From the NCBI GenBank assembly GCA_020402865.1, contig JADBYT010000010.1, positions 1-64,000 of the forward strand: 64,000 nucleotides of DNA. The letters run 5' to 3'. Within the stretch, counting starts at the first letter, position 1; every line of letters begins with the position of its first letter. Origin of the DNA: Bacteroidota bacterium. GTDB lineage: Bacteria; Bacteroidota; Bacteroidia; Palsa-965. Position numbers and translations under genes: made by a program. Shown here piece after piece: positions 37,470 to 46,190 of the stretch. The notes beneath the pieces are model-generated. The model saw nothing but the letters and a program-made list of their open reading frames with translations. It did not search any database and was not told the origin of the DNA.

Positions 37470-37503
37470 AAAACAGCCTCCGCAATTAAGCAGAGGCTGT
37501 TTT
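37470..37503 (+). terminator. Terminator after fbp
   Basis: 11-bp stem AAAACAGCCTC/GAGGCTGTTTT, a 12-nt loop, then further Ts. Confidence 0.85.
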
Positions 37504-37506
37504 TTT

Positions 37507-37541
37507 AGAGCCTGTTTAAAATTTGTTTTTAAACAGGCTCT
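37507..37541. repeat. Dispersed palindrome, copy 1 (AGAGCCTGTT family)
   Basis: Perfect 15-bp inverted repeat AGAGCCTGTTTAAAA/TTTTAAACAGGCTCT around a 5-nt loop, directly after the fbp terminator. A second element with the same outer arm lies at 46107-46141. Confidence 0.8.
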
Positions 37542-37592
37542 TATTTTGTAAAAACGGCAGTGCGTTTCTTGCGCAGCGCGTTTCTGAAGCTG

Positions 37593-37934
37593 TCAGAATG
37601 CAAAGAAGCCGAAAATAAGCACCAGCACTAAGAGCGTAAGGGCTACAAGGCACAATTCAATTATCGCACACACCCGTCCGGCTTTTACACGCGAATGTGA
37701 CTTTTCCGTGTAGGCCTGCGGGTTCAGGCGATACGCTTTTAATGCCTGATTACTCATAACCAGTGCTATGATGGCCAGAATGAGGCCCAGTCCACCTGTA
37801 AATACAAGCGAGAGAATACCCAGCACCAGCACGCCGGTTGCATTGGGCAAATCCTGTTGCGACGGGACAAAGCCGCCCGGATAACCATACTGCGGATTGT
37901 AACCGGGAGGAGGCGGAGGATAATTTTGATACAT
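37593..37934 (-). CDS. Small CCC-motif-like membrane protein
   Basis: 113 residues. The N-terminal ~30 residues are Pro/Gly/Tyr-rich (YPPPPPGYNPQYGYPGG) and presumably cytosolic. Two hydrophobic segments follow: GVLVLGILSLVFTGGLGLILAIIA (~35-58) and near the C-terminus LCLVALTLLVLVLIFGFF. The layout matches the DUF4190/CCC-motif proteins common in Bacteroidota, whose function is unknown. It lies 14 nt downstream of the DUF1003 gene on the same strand. Confidence 0.75.
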   Translation of the reverse strand: MYQNYPPPPPGYNPQYGYPGGFVPSQQDLPNATGVLVLGILSLVFTGGLGLILAIIALVMSNQALKAYRLNPQAYTEKSHSRVKAGRVCAIIELCLVALTLLVLVLIFGFFAF

Positions 37935-37948
37935 GGGGAGAAAGTGAA

Positions 37949-38518
37949 TTAGTGAATACGGTTTTTCAATTGTGCGATTTGCGCCGACAATTCCTGAATC
38001 AGTTCAAGCTGCCGGCTCTGGCTTTCGAATAAACTCTGGTACTGATCTTCGAGCAGAAGGTCAATTTTTTTGTGCAGGCTTCTGATTTCGATTTCGGCCT
38101 TCAGATTTACAAGATAATCGTTCTCGGCACGGCGCCTGTCGCGTTCTTCCTTTCTGTTCTGGCTCATCATAATAACCGGCGCCTGAAGCGCGGCAATGCA
38201 GCTGAGAATTAAATTAAGCAGAATAAACGGATAGGGGTCAAACGGATGTGCGGCGAGTACGAACGTGTTTAAGGCAATCCAAATCACAATTATCACACTG
38301 AAGGAAATAATAAACCGCCAGCTGCCGCCAAAAGAGGCTACCTTATCGGCAATACGCTCGGCGCGGGTGGTTTTTATCTGCTTTTCGGCTTCGAGCAGCT
38401 GGCGGGTGAGCAACTCTTCTTCTTCAAGGGCCAGCGTAACTAATTTATGAAGCTCGCGCAGGCGCTCATTTGCCGTTTCGCTGAGCTTTTTTGCGTAATA
38501 ATCTGTACTGTTTTCCAT
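37949..38518 (-). CDS. DUF1003 family membrane protein
   Basis: 189 residues from ATG 38518; a short N-terminal extension is possible. After a charged helix (LHKLVTLALEEEELLTRQ) comes the DUF1003 core: ADKVASFGGSWRFIISFSVI, then HPFDPYPFILLNLILS, then QAPVIMMSQNRKEERDRRRA, with two membrane helices. A C-terminal coiled coil follows (LESQ/LIQELSAQIAQL-type heptads). The family is widespread and uncharacterised. A -7-like TACCTATG (38543-38550, minus) lies 24 nt upstream. Confidence 0.85.
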   Translation of the reverse strand: MENSTDYYAKKLSETANERLRELHKLVTLALEEEELLTRQLLEAEKQIKTTRAERIADKVASFGGSWRFIISFSVIIVIWIALNTFVLAAHPFDPYPFILLNLILSCIAALQAPVIMMSQNRKEERDRRRAENDYLVNLKAEIEIRSLHKKIDLLLEDQYQSLFESQSRQLELIQELSAQIAQLKNRIH

Positions 38519-38655
38519 CAGAATACCCTTAAACAACTATGACATAGGTAGTTGGCCGAAACCAAGAAAATGTGAATGTTTAGCTCACTTTCGAGGCAAA
38601 AAAGTACACAAAAAACCGGCAGCCCCGAAGGCTGAAACCGAGGCATAAAAACGGT

Positions 38656-38663
38656 TATCTTTG
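38656..38663 (+). promoter_or_regulatory. -7 box for gcvP
   Basis: TATCTTTG, an exact TAnnTTTG match, 34 nt before ATG 38698. Confidence 0.65.
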
Positions 38664-38697
38664 TGCCTGTTTTTTACACAACACATCCAACAACAAT

Positions 38698-41550
38698 ATG
38701 GCTACGGACAGCTTCGTGCGACGTCACATCGGCCCCTCGGCAAAAGAGGTGCAGGAAATGCTTAACACCATCGGCATCGGTTCGGTGGATGAACTCATTG
38801 AACAAACCATTCCGGCAGCCATCCGGCTGAAGCAGCCGCTGAAATTTGCCCGGGGAATGAGTGAATTTGATTACCTGAATTACCTCAAAGGCATTGCAGG
38901 CAAAAACAAACTTTTCCGCAGCTACATTGGTTTGGGCTACTACGGCACCATCACGCCGCCGGTAATCCTGCGTAATATTCTCGAAAATCCGGGCTGGTAC
39001 ACAGCTTATACGCCCTATCAGGCCGAAATTGCACAGGGCCGCCTCGAAGCGCTGCTCAATTTCCAGACCATGGTAATGGATCTTACCGCCATGCCCATGG
39101 CCAATGCATCGCTGCTTGATGAAGCTACCGCCGCAGCCGAGGCTATGACCATGCTTTACGGCAACCGCAGCCGCGACGCCGTGAAACGCAATGCCAACCA
39201 GTTCTTCGTATCCGACCGTTGCAATCCGCAAACCATTGATTTGCTCAAAACCCGCTCAGCACCTCTGGGCATTGAGTTGATTATTGGCGATCACAGCACC
39301 TACACGTTTAACGAAATGGTGTTTGGTGCCGTGCTTCAATATCCCGACATGCAGGGCGAAGTGGCCGGCTACAAAGCCTTTACTGATGCTGCACATGCAG
39401 CCGGTGCCGGTGTGGCCGTAGCTACCGACCTGCTGGCTCTTGCGCTGCTCACACCTCCCGGTGAATGGGGTGCAGATGTAGTATTTGGCAACTCGCAACG
39501 CTTTGGCGTGCCCATGGGCTACGGCGGTCCTCATGCCGCATTCTTCGCTGCCCGCGAAGATTTCAAGCGCCTCATGCCCGGCCGCATCATCGGCGTTTCA
39601 GTTGACAGTCATGGCAACCACGCCCTGCGCATGGCGCTGCAAACACGGGAGCAGCACATCAAGCGCGACAAAGCCACCTCAAACATCTGCACTGCGCAGG
39701 CGCTGCTGGCCATTATGGCTTCTATGTATGCCGTTTATCACGGTCCCGAAGGCATACGCAGCATTGCCGAAGAAGTACATACGGCAACAGCCCGTCTCGC
39801 GGCATCGCTTGATGCCGCCGGAATGAAGCGCGTAAATCAGGTGTACTTCGATACCCTCACCTACGAATTGCCCGCCGGCCTCAGTGCCGATACATTACGC
39901 AGCAAAGCCGAAGCAGCAGGAATCAACCTGCGTTTCGGAAACAACACCGTAAGCATCAGCCTTGACCAGACTGTGCGCGAAAACGACCTGAACGATCTGG
40001 CCGCAATTTTTGGCGCTGCACTGGTTGCTTCGGCCGCAAGCCCGGTAAACGGCAATCTTGCCCGCACAAGCAGCTACCTCACCCACCCGATCTTCAACAC
40101 GCACCATTCTGAAACCGAAATGATGCGTTACATCAAGCGCCTCGAAAACAAAGACCTTTCGCTGGTGCATTCAATGATTTCGCTCGGCTCGTGCACCATG
40201 AAGCTCAACGCCGCATCGGAACTCATTCCCATTACCTGGCCCGAATTTGCCAACATGCACCCCTTTGTGCCTGCCAGTCAGGCCGAGGGATACACACAGG
40301 TAATCAACGAACTCAACGAAATTCTGAGTGATGCCACCGGCTTCGCGGCCATGTCGTTTCAGCCCAACTCAGGCGCTCAGGGCGAGTATGCCGGCCTTAT
40401 GGTAATCCGCGCCTGGCACATCAGCCGCGGCGATCATCACCGCAACGTGGCCCTAATCCCATCATCAGCTCACGGCACAAATCCCGCTTCAGCCGCCATG
40501 GCCGGTATGGACATTGTGGTGGTGAAGTGCGACGATCACGGCAACATTGACGTAGCCGACCTGCGCGCCAAAGCCGAACAATACAAAGACCGCCTCTCGT
40601 GCCTGATGGTTACCTATCCTTCTACACACGGTGTATTTGAGGAAGCCATCATGGAAATCACCTCCATCATTCACGAAAACGGCGGACAGGTGTATATGGA
40701 CGGAGCCAACATGAATGCGCAGGTGGGCCTTACCAGCCCCGGCAACATTGGTGCTGATGTATGTCACCTGAACCTGCACAAAACCTTCGCTATCCCGCAC
40801 GGCGGCGGCGGTCCCGGCATGGGGCCCATTGGTGTGGCCAAACACCTTGTCCCCTTCCTGCCCGGCCATCCGCTTGTAAAAACCGGTGGCGAGCAAGCCA
40901 TTCCGGCCGTGTCGGCTGCACCCTACGGCAGTGCGCTCATTCTGCTCATTTCCTACGGCTACGCCAAAATGCTGGGCGGTTTCGGCATGACGGAGTCAAC
41001 CAAACTGGCTATTCTTAACGCCAACTACATCAAAGCCCGTTTGGAAAAGCACTACCCGATTTTGTACACCAATGTAAACGGACGCTGTGCACACGAAATG
41101 ATTCTTGACTGCGCCGAGTTTAAGCGCACCGCCAAAGTTGAAGTGGCCGATATTGCCAAACGCCTTATGGATTATGGCTTCCACGCGCCCACCGTGGCAT
41201 TTCCTGTACACGATACGCTTATGGTAGAACCTACCGAAAGCGAGCCCAAAACCGAACTCGACCGTTTCTGTGAGGCTATGATTATGATTCGCCACGAAAT
41301 TGCAGAGATTGCAGAAGGCAATGCCGACGGTACCGACAACGTGCTTAAAAACGCACCGCATACTGCCGCAACAGTGGTAAGCACCAACTGGAACCACACC
41401 TATCCGCGCGAAAAAGCCGCCTACCCGCTTGAGTGGGTTCGTGATATGAAATTCTGGCCCAGCGTAGGCCGTGTGGACAACGCCTACGGCGACCGTAACC
41501 TGGTATGCTCATGCCTTCCGATTCAAGCATACGCGGAAGCTGAAGCGTAA
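38698..41550 (+). CDS. gcvP: Glycine dehydrogenase (decarboxylating), P-protein
   Basis: 950 residues, a full-length single-chain P-protein with N- and C-terminal homologous halves. PLP-dependent decarboxylation of glycine and transfer of the aminomethyl group to lipoyl-GcvH. It starts [17 protein letters not shown], includes [20 protein letters not shown], and has the C-terminal PLP segment [20 protein letters not shown] (Lys near 694). Other glycine-cleavage genes are not adjacent. It is monocistronic between its own promoter and terminator. Confidence 0.98.
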   Translation: MATDSFVRRHIGPSAKEVQEMLNTIGIGSVDELIEQTIPAAIRLKQPLKFARGMSEFDYLNYLKGIAGKNKLFRSYIGLGYYGTITPPVILRNILENPGWYTAYTPYQAEIAQGRLEALLNFQTMVMDLTAMPMANASLLDEATAAAEAMTMLYGNRSRDAVKRNANQFFVSDRCNPQTIDLLKTRSAPLGIELIIGDHSTYTFNEMVFGAVLQYPDMQGEVAGYKAFTDAAHAAGAGVAVATDLLALALLTPPGEWGADVVFGNSQRFGVPMGYGGPHAAFFAAREDFKRLMPGRIIGVSVDSHGNHALRMALQTREQHIKRDKATSNICTAQALLAIMASMYAVYHGPEGIRSIAEEVHTATARLAASLDAAGMKRVNQVYFDTLTYELPAGLSADTLRSKAEAAGINLRFGNNTVSISLDQTVRENDLNDLAAIFGAALVASAASPVNGNLARTSSYLTHPIFNTHHSETEMMRYIKRLENKDLSLVHSMISLGSCTMKLNAASELIPITWPEFANMHPFVPASQAEGYTQVINELNEILSDATGFAAMSFQPNSGAQGEYAGLMVIRAWHISRGDHHRNVALIPSSAHGTNPASAAMAGMDIVVVKCDDHGNIDVADLRAKAEQYKDRLSCLMVTYPSTHGVFEEAIMEITSIIHENGGQVYMDGANMNAQVGLTSPGNIGADVCHLNLHKTFAIPHGGGGPGMGPIGVAKHLVPFLPGHPLVKTGGEQAIPAVSAAPYGSALILLISYGYAKMLGGFGMTESTKLAILNANYIKARLEKHYPILYTNVNGRCAHEMILDCAEFKRTAKVEVADIAKRLMDYGFHAPTVAFPVHDTLMVEPTESEPKTELDRFCEAMIMIRHEIAEIAEGNADGTDNVLKNAPHTAATVVSTNWNHTYPREKAAYPLEWVRDMKFWPSVGRVDNAYGDRNLVCSCLPIQAYAEAEA

Positions 41551-41574
41551 GTAATCCGTTCATCTGTTTAGTTT

Positions 41575-41604
41575 ACAAGCCGCTTCGTAACTGATGCGGC
41601 TTGT
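41575..41604 (+). terminator. Terminator after gcvP
   Basis: Stem ACAAGCCGC/GCGGCTTGT with a 12-nt loop, followed by TTTATTAT. Confidence 0.8.
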
Positions 41605-41963
41605 TTTATTATACCTATACCTAACAAGCTTTTTAGGCTGCGTTAGTTACAGTCTTAATAACTACAGACTGAATTATCCGCATACAATAACCAGATAACT
41701 TTTAGAAATAACCACTTACTATTTTATTGAATTTAGTCCCCGTCAATTTTTCACACACAGATAAGTCTGCACAGGTAAAAACTGTATATCAGATCGCTAA
41801 AAACACGACAGACATTAGTATTGAAGAAAAATAAACAACCCGGTTATCATATTTCCACAAACCTAATCATTTAGTTTATTTAGAATTATTGCTAAATAAA
41901 TTTAGACAATCGTATTAGATTATCCAGTTAACAAAAGAAGATAACCTACGGGCGCATCGAACT
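41605..41963. other. AT-rich intergenic region
   Basis: About 360 bp of strongly AT-rich sequence between the gcvP terminator and the promoter of the next T9SS gene. No gene, RNA or repeat was recognised. Confidence 0.6.
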
Positions 41964-41971
41964 TATTTTTG
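41964..41971 (+). promoter_or_regulatory. -7 box for the 41988 gene
   Basis: TATTTTTG, exact TAnnTTTG, 16 nt before ATG 41988. Confidence 0.6.
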
Positions 41972-41987
41972 AAAATAAAAACAGACT

Positions 41988-43025
41988 ATGAAAGTTAAAC
42001 ATTTACTCATTCTCGCCACTTCAATTTCTACGATTCCGTTACTTGCACAGCGCCAAACCGGTAACGCCCTAGCGGTAAATCCGGTTTCAGGCCAGAGTAA
42101 TCAACCCGCTACACAGATGGTAGCTTCAACAGACACCATTGGTGCAGGTTTTGACTGGTCAACGGGTACAGCAGTTATATACAGTGTAGGAGTAGCAAAT
42201 GGTGGTGGATTCGTAACCGGCACTAATGGTTATGGCGACAAGCAAAAGGTACAGGTATTTGATCCTGGTCAGCCTGTGGTTGTAAACGGAGCCATATACT
42301 GGTTTGGAGCTAAAACCGTAACCACATCCAACAGTGTAGTAAATATGCGCATATATGCTATTGATGCACTTGGCAATTCCACCACTTCCCCCACAAGCAC
42401 AAGTTTTGACACTCCCTGCCCGGGAACCGCAATTGTATCAGATGCAGTTCCTCTTTCTCAGGTGGACACAAGTACGTCTTTAACTTCTGCATATGTACAC
42501 ACCTTTTCTACCACACCGTATCTGGGAGGAGCCTTTGGAGTTGGCTTCGATATAAGCAATGTTCAATTTGCTTCTGGCGATACACTAGGACTTGTATCTA
42601 CATCCGACGGCGAGTTTGCCCAAGATGATTACAACTGGGAACAATGGTCTGACAATAACTGGTTCTCATTTGCCAGTGCCGCGTCATGGGAAGCAAAATT
42701 CGAACTCGGAATATTTCCGATTGTGGAATTAGGTACCGGTGTGCAGGAAACACCGTTTATAAACGGTGCTAAACTAGGTATTGTATCCGCCAACCCGTTT
42801 ACTGACTTAGCTCAGGTAAGCTATTCATTGAGCAACGAGACAAAGAATGTAACGCTGATGCTTCTGGATGCTACCGGTAAAGTGGTACAAACAACTCATT
42901 TGGGCGATCAGCCAGCCGGGCAGTACCTGCACAATATTGAGGGAGCAAACCTTGCTGCTGGTGTTTACTATCTGGCGTTGAATGCCGGAAGTGCAAACAT
43001 TGCCGTGAAACTGATTAAGCAATAA
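41988..43025 (+). CDS. Secreted protein with T9SS tail, function unknown
   Basis: 345 residues. Signal peptide MKVKHLLILATSISTIPLLAQ. The body is rich in S, T and N with beta-type patterning and no recognised catalytic motif (for example FDTPCPGTAIVSDAVPLSQV and DNNWFSFASAASWEAKFELG). The C-terminal ~80 residues are a T9SS type A sorting domain (SANPFTDLAQVSYSL, then LMLLDATGKVVQT, then NLAAGVYYLAL, ending KLIKQ). It shares the 'GxQE' linker and tail style with the next two genes and is convergent with the next one across a bidirectional terminator. Confidence 0.8.
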   Translation: MKVKHLLILATSISTIPLLAQRQTGNALAVNPVSGQSNQPATQMVASTDTIGAGFDWSTGTAVIYSVGVANGGGFVTGTNGYGDKQKVQVFDPGQPVVVNGAIYWFGAKTVTTSNSVVNMRIYAIDALGNSTTSPTSTSFDTPCPGTAIVSDAVPLSQVDTSTSLTSAYVHTFSTTPYLGGAFGVGFDISNVQFASGDTLGLVSTSDGEFAQDDYNWEQWSDNNWFSFASAASWEAKFELGIFPIVELGTGVQETPFINGAKLGIVSANPFTDLAQVSYSLSNETKNVTLMLLDATGKVVQTTHLGDQPAGQYLHNIEGANLAAGVYYLALNAGSANIAVKLIKQ

Positions 43026-43036
43026 CCACTGCATAA

Positions 43037-43068
43037 AAAAGGGGGCTGCACAATTGCAGCCCCCTTTT
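43037..43068. terminator. Bidirectional terminator between convergent T9SS genes
   Basis: 14-bp perfect stem (AAAAGGGGGCTGCA and its complement) with loop CAAT. A-rich and T-rich flanks serve both directions. Confidence 0.9.
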
Positions 43069-43086
43069 GGTAATAGCTAATGCAGC

Positions 43087-44337
43087 TTAGTGCTTCACAA
43101 CAATTTTAGAAGACACTTTAGCAGCACCTTCGGTGCGTACGTTTACGATGTAAGTACCTTCGGCAAGGTTTTCGGTGTTGAGTGCAACACGGTATTCGCC
43201 CTGACCACGGTCACCTTCGCGCTGGCTCATTACTACGCGGCCGGTGAGGTCGGTTACTTCGATGGTTACATCGGCATCATTCTTCAGGCTGTAGCCTACG
43301 AAGATTTCGTTGTTTGCCGGGTTGGGCCAGGTGCTGGCAGCAAGGCCGAGGTTAGCTTCTTCGATACCTACTACTTCAGATACTTTGAACTCGATAATGT
43401 GGTTCTCGTAAGCGAAAGCGGTGGTGTAAGCCCACTCAGGAATGAAATAACCATTCCAGCCGTTGGGGTTGAAGTCGTAACGAACAGATACCGGCAGTGC
43501 GTATGAGCAGTTCATGTCTGAAGTGCCGTCGCTGATGATACCGTAGAATGTGGGATCGGTACCGAGGCCGTTGTTCTCGTACGAAAATACGTAGAACGAG
43601 TTTTTCTGCTGAATAGAATCGGTAGCGGTGTAGGTATAACCGGGCTTGTAGCTTACTACAACACCAATGCGGTTACCGGCAGCCTGCTGGGGAACGTTTG
43701 AGGTGTTGATGAAGATCTCAGCAGGAGAGTTTGAGCTGTCTGACTCGGTGAGCAGAATGTTATAGGTAGCAAGTACCTGCGACTGGGTAATTGAGTTATT
43801 TGAAAAGGTGTAGGTGATGTCCTGATAGGTAGCGTTGGTAAGATCCCAAAGCAATGAAGCATCATGTCTGATGATTTGCACCTGAAGGGTATCGGTTACT
43901 GAAGAAGCGGTGTTGCGCAGGTAACCATAAACAATACCTACTGAATCAAGCATGTAGGGAGTAGATGCAGAGATACCCTGAACAGGCATGTTTTTGGGAT
44001 CGAGCATGGTAGCGCCTTTGTGGAACTGCGGGTATGCAGTTTCCCCGGTGGTGTACTGACCAACGATGATGTTTGAATCGGGGAAAATGAGCATGAAATC
44101 AGCAGAAGCCAGACTAGCAGAAGGACCTGCGTTGGGATCATCAAGCTGAAGTGCGTAGCACAGCCAGTAAGAAGCGCGGTTGTCTTCGTTCATCTGAGCA
44201 CGGAAACGTGAGGTTTGTTCAGTGCGCAACTGGGGATTGTTTACTGTACGGGGTGCTGAAACCTGATTGCCGGCACGCTGCGCATTAACAGTAACTGCAG
44301 CGAGGCCTGCCAGAGCAAGCATGTAAATTTTTTTCAT
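43087..44337 (-). CDS. Secreted T9SS cargo protein (paralogue of 44598-45896)
   Basis: 416 residues. Signal peptide KKIYMLALAGLAAVTVNAQ. The body has no recognised catalytic motif. It shares with the divergent neighbour the phrases SYWLCYALQLDD (neighbour: SYWLNYGITMDN), VVSYKPGYTYTATDSIQQKN, and WNGYFIPEWAYTTAFAYENH just before the tail. The C-terminal ~80 residues form a T9SS type A domain (STWPNPANNEIFVGYSL, then VTDLTGRVVMSQ, then NLAEGTYIVNV). Probably a surface or secreted protein; function unknown. Confidence 0.82.
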   Translation of the reverse strand: MKKIYMLALAGLAAVTVNAQRAGNQVSAPRTVNNPQLRTEQTSRFRAQMNEDNRASYWLCYALQLDDPNAGPSASLASADFMLIFPDSNIIVGQYTTGETAYPQFHKGATMLDPKNMPVQGISASTPYMLDSVGIVYGYLRNTASSVTDTLQVQIIRHDASLLWDLTNATYQDITYTFSNNSITQSQVLATYNILLTESDSSNSPAEIFINTSNVPQQAAGNRIGVVVSYKPGYTYTATDSIQQKNSFYVFSYENNGLGTDPTFYGIISDGTSDMNCSYALPVSVRYDFNPNGWNGYFIPEWAYTTAFAYENHIIEFKVSEVVGIEEANLGLAASTWPNPANNEIFVGYSLKNDADVTIEVTDLTGRVVMSQREGDRGQGEYRVALNTENLAEGTYIVNVRTEGAAKVSSKIVVKH

Positions 44338-44375
44338 GTTTTTTGAAGCTAAATGTTTAGACTGTATTCAACTAA

Positions 44376-44383
44376 CAAAACTA
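44376..44383 (-). promoter_or_regulatory. -7 box for the 44337 gene
   Basis: TAGTTTTG on the minus strand, an exact TAnnTTTG match, 38 nt before the ATG. Confidence 0.6.
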
Positions 44384-44597
44384 ATAATTAGTTCCATTTA
44401 TCTAACATTTAGCCGGTTTTTTTTGCCGCTTTTAATCATTAAATTAACAACCACCTGTAAAATTAAGCCACCCGACTAACCCTTAAGTTGCACCAATTAT
44501 CAATTTAATCGGCAAAAAAACGGCTGTCGTCGCCTAAATCTAAAAGTAAGTTCATACCTTCATAACCTAAATGTTCATCTATTAAACCGGTAACTAC

Positions 44598-45896
44598 ATG
44601 ATTAATAAAACTACTCTTTTCGTACTGGCGGTTGGCATTGCCGGTACTGTGTTTGGCCAGCAGGTTCAGACTGTGAATAAAACCTACCCGGCTGTTACAA
44701 AACAAGCTAACGTAAATTGGCCTGCTTACAAACAGAAATTTCAGCAAAATGGCAACCGTACTACCGAAAGCTACTGGCTGAACTACGGTATTACCATGGA
44801 CAACATTAATGGTGGTTTGGGCGAAGTAAACGCCAACTACCTCTGCACCGACTCGCTTATGCTTGGCGAATTTGGCGCAGGTAACTTTAGTGCAATCTGG
44901 TTACATAATATTGGCGATGTACTTGACGTGTACTCCGACAATTTTCAGGCGCAGGATGGTATTTCCTGGAATTCGTGGAACAGCTATACGGTTGACTCCA
45001 TGTCTATCCTCTACCTCTATGAGCGTAACCACCCCAACACCTCAATTACAGACACACTGATTGTTGAGCTGTACACCAATGCTACAGCCGCCAACATGCC
45101 CACCTATTATTTCACAGGCATGGCTGCCGACTATGGCAGTGATACGCTTTACTTCAAAGCCATGCGGTATTTGTATTTGTCGAACTCAGTAAATGCAACT
45201 GGCAAAACCGTAATTAAAATTCCTTTGACTGCAGCGGATACCGCTTCTGCCGTACTTGGCGAAAAATTCTGGGCGGCCAACTTATCGGTACCCGGTGGCA
45301 GACTTGTAGGCACCTCGATCACCTTTAAGCCTGGCTACAGCTATGCACTTGGCGATACAATTGCCAGCAAAAATGCATTCTTCTTTGCCAGCATTGAAGA
45401 AAACGGTGCCAGCACTTTCCCCACCTATGTGTACTGCCCCAACTCGTCAAATCCGAACTGCGACTGGAACGCTTCACACATTGTACCTACCGATGTGCGT
45501 TATAACCAGAACCAGAACTGGAACGGTTTCTTTATTCCGGCCTATGCCTACACCGATCCGTTTGCGTTTGAGCACCACCTGATTACTTACAAAGTAACTT
45601 CACTCAACGTAGGTGTGCAGGAAGAAATTCCCGCCAACATCGGCCTTTCACAAAACGTACCCAACCCGGCTACCGGCGAAACCACCATCCGCTACACACT
45701 TGAAAATGGCGGCGACGTACAGCTCGACATTTTTGATGTAACCGGTAAAGTGGTAATGAGCTTTGACCAGGGCACACAGGCTGGCGGAAGCTACCAGATT
45801 AACTTCAACACCAGCAACCTTGAAGCCGGTGTGTATTTCTACACCCTGAATGTGGACGGACAGAAAGTGACCCGCCGCATGGTGGTAGCTGACTAA
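44598..45896 (+). CDS. Secreted T9SS cargo protein (paralogue of 43087-44337)
   Basis: 432 residues. Signal peptide NKTTLFVLAVGIAGTVFGQ. Shared landmarks with the divergent neighbour are TESYWLNYGITMDN, SITFKPGYSYALGDTIASKN, and WNGFFIPAYAYTDPFAFEHH. The T9SS type A tail is NVPNPATGETTIRYTLENGG, then IFDVTGKVVMSFDQG, then NLEAGVYFYTLNV. The two genes are divergent across a 260-bp AT-rich region. No -7 box fully matches on this side (TACCTTCA near 44556 is the closest). Function unknown. Confidence 0.82.
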   Translation: MINKTTLFVLAVGIAGTVFGQQVQTVNKTYPAVTKQANVNWPAYKQKFQQNGNRTTESYWLNYGITMDNINGGLGEVNANYLCTDSLMLGEFGAGNFSAIWLHNIGDVLDVYSDNFQAQDGISWNSWNSYTVDSMSILYLYERNHPNTSITDTLIVELYTNATAANMPTYYFTGMAADYGSDTLYFKAMRYLYLSNSVNATGKTVIKIPLTAADTASAVLGEKFWAANLSVPGGRLVGTSITFKPGYSYALGDTIASKNAFFFASIEENGASTFPTYVYCPNSSNPNCDWNASHIVPTDVRYNQNQNWNGFFIPAYAYTDPFAFEHHLITYKVTSLNVGVQEEIPANIGLSQNVPNPATGETTIRYTLENGGDVQLDIFDVTGKVVMSFDQGTQAGGSYQINFNTSNLEAGVYFYTLNVDGQKVTRRMVVAD

Positions 45897-45915
45897 TAAA
45901 GTCTTTTTACACGTG

Positions 45916-45948
45916 AAACGGCAGCCTGATTTTACATGGCTGCCGTTT
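45916..45948 (+). terminator. Terminator after the 44598 gene
   Basis: 11-bp stem AAACGGCAGCC/GGCTGCCGTTT, an 11-nt loop, then a run of Ts. Confidence 0.9.
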
Positions 45949-45990
45949 TTTTTATGGCTTTTTGGAACGCCAGACGGTATGAATAAATAG

Positions 45991-46065
45991 CCCCGACAGG
46001 AGCGGCACCCCGCAGGAGCTCCCGCTTTTTTGCGGGGGCGACGAGGAGTATAGCGGATGGCGGGG
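45991..46065. repeat. GC-rich nested-hairpin element, non-coding
   Basis: A compact GC-rich stretch in an otherwise AT-leaning intergenic region. CCCCG (45991-45995) can pair with CGGGG (46061-46065). An inner hairpin CCCGC-TTTTTT-GCGGG lies at 46021-46036. It has the look of a dispersed REP-like element, but only one copy is in this window. Confidence 0.5.
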
Positions 46066-46106
46066 ACAGGTGTTTTTTTACTGCTTCCCCGGTTCGCTCC
46101 TGCATA

Positions 46107-46141
46107 AGAGCCTGTTAGGATTTTTCTTAGTAACAGGCTCT
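46107..46141. repeat. Dispersed palindrome, copy 2 (AGAGCCTGTT family)
   Basis: Perfect 11-bp inverted repeat AGAGCCTGTTA/TAACAGGCTCT around a 13-nt loop. The outer ten bases match the element at 37507-37541; the loops differ. Confidence 0.75.
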
Positions 46142-46177
46142 AAGAATAATTCCCCCTTACGCAGCCGTGCTTTTTGT

Positions 46178-46185
46178 TACCTTTG
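46178..46185 (+). promoter_or_regulatory. -7 box for prfB
   Basis: TACCTTTG, exact TAnnTTTG, only 5 nt before ATG 46191. Transcription would start at or next to the start codon. Confidence 0.6.
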
Positions 46186-46190
46186 CGGCC

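Noticed and set aside
38674-39231. Minus-strand open frame (185 codons) over gcvP
   Set aside because: Antisense to a highly conserved gcvP N-terminal region; no motif.
46085-46110. Possible tRNA (GGTTCG-like arm)
   Set aside because: No matching acceptor, D or anticodon arms could be built around it.
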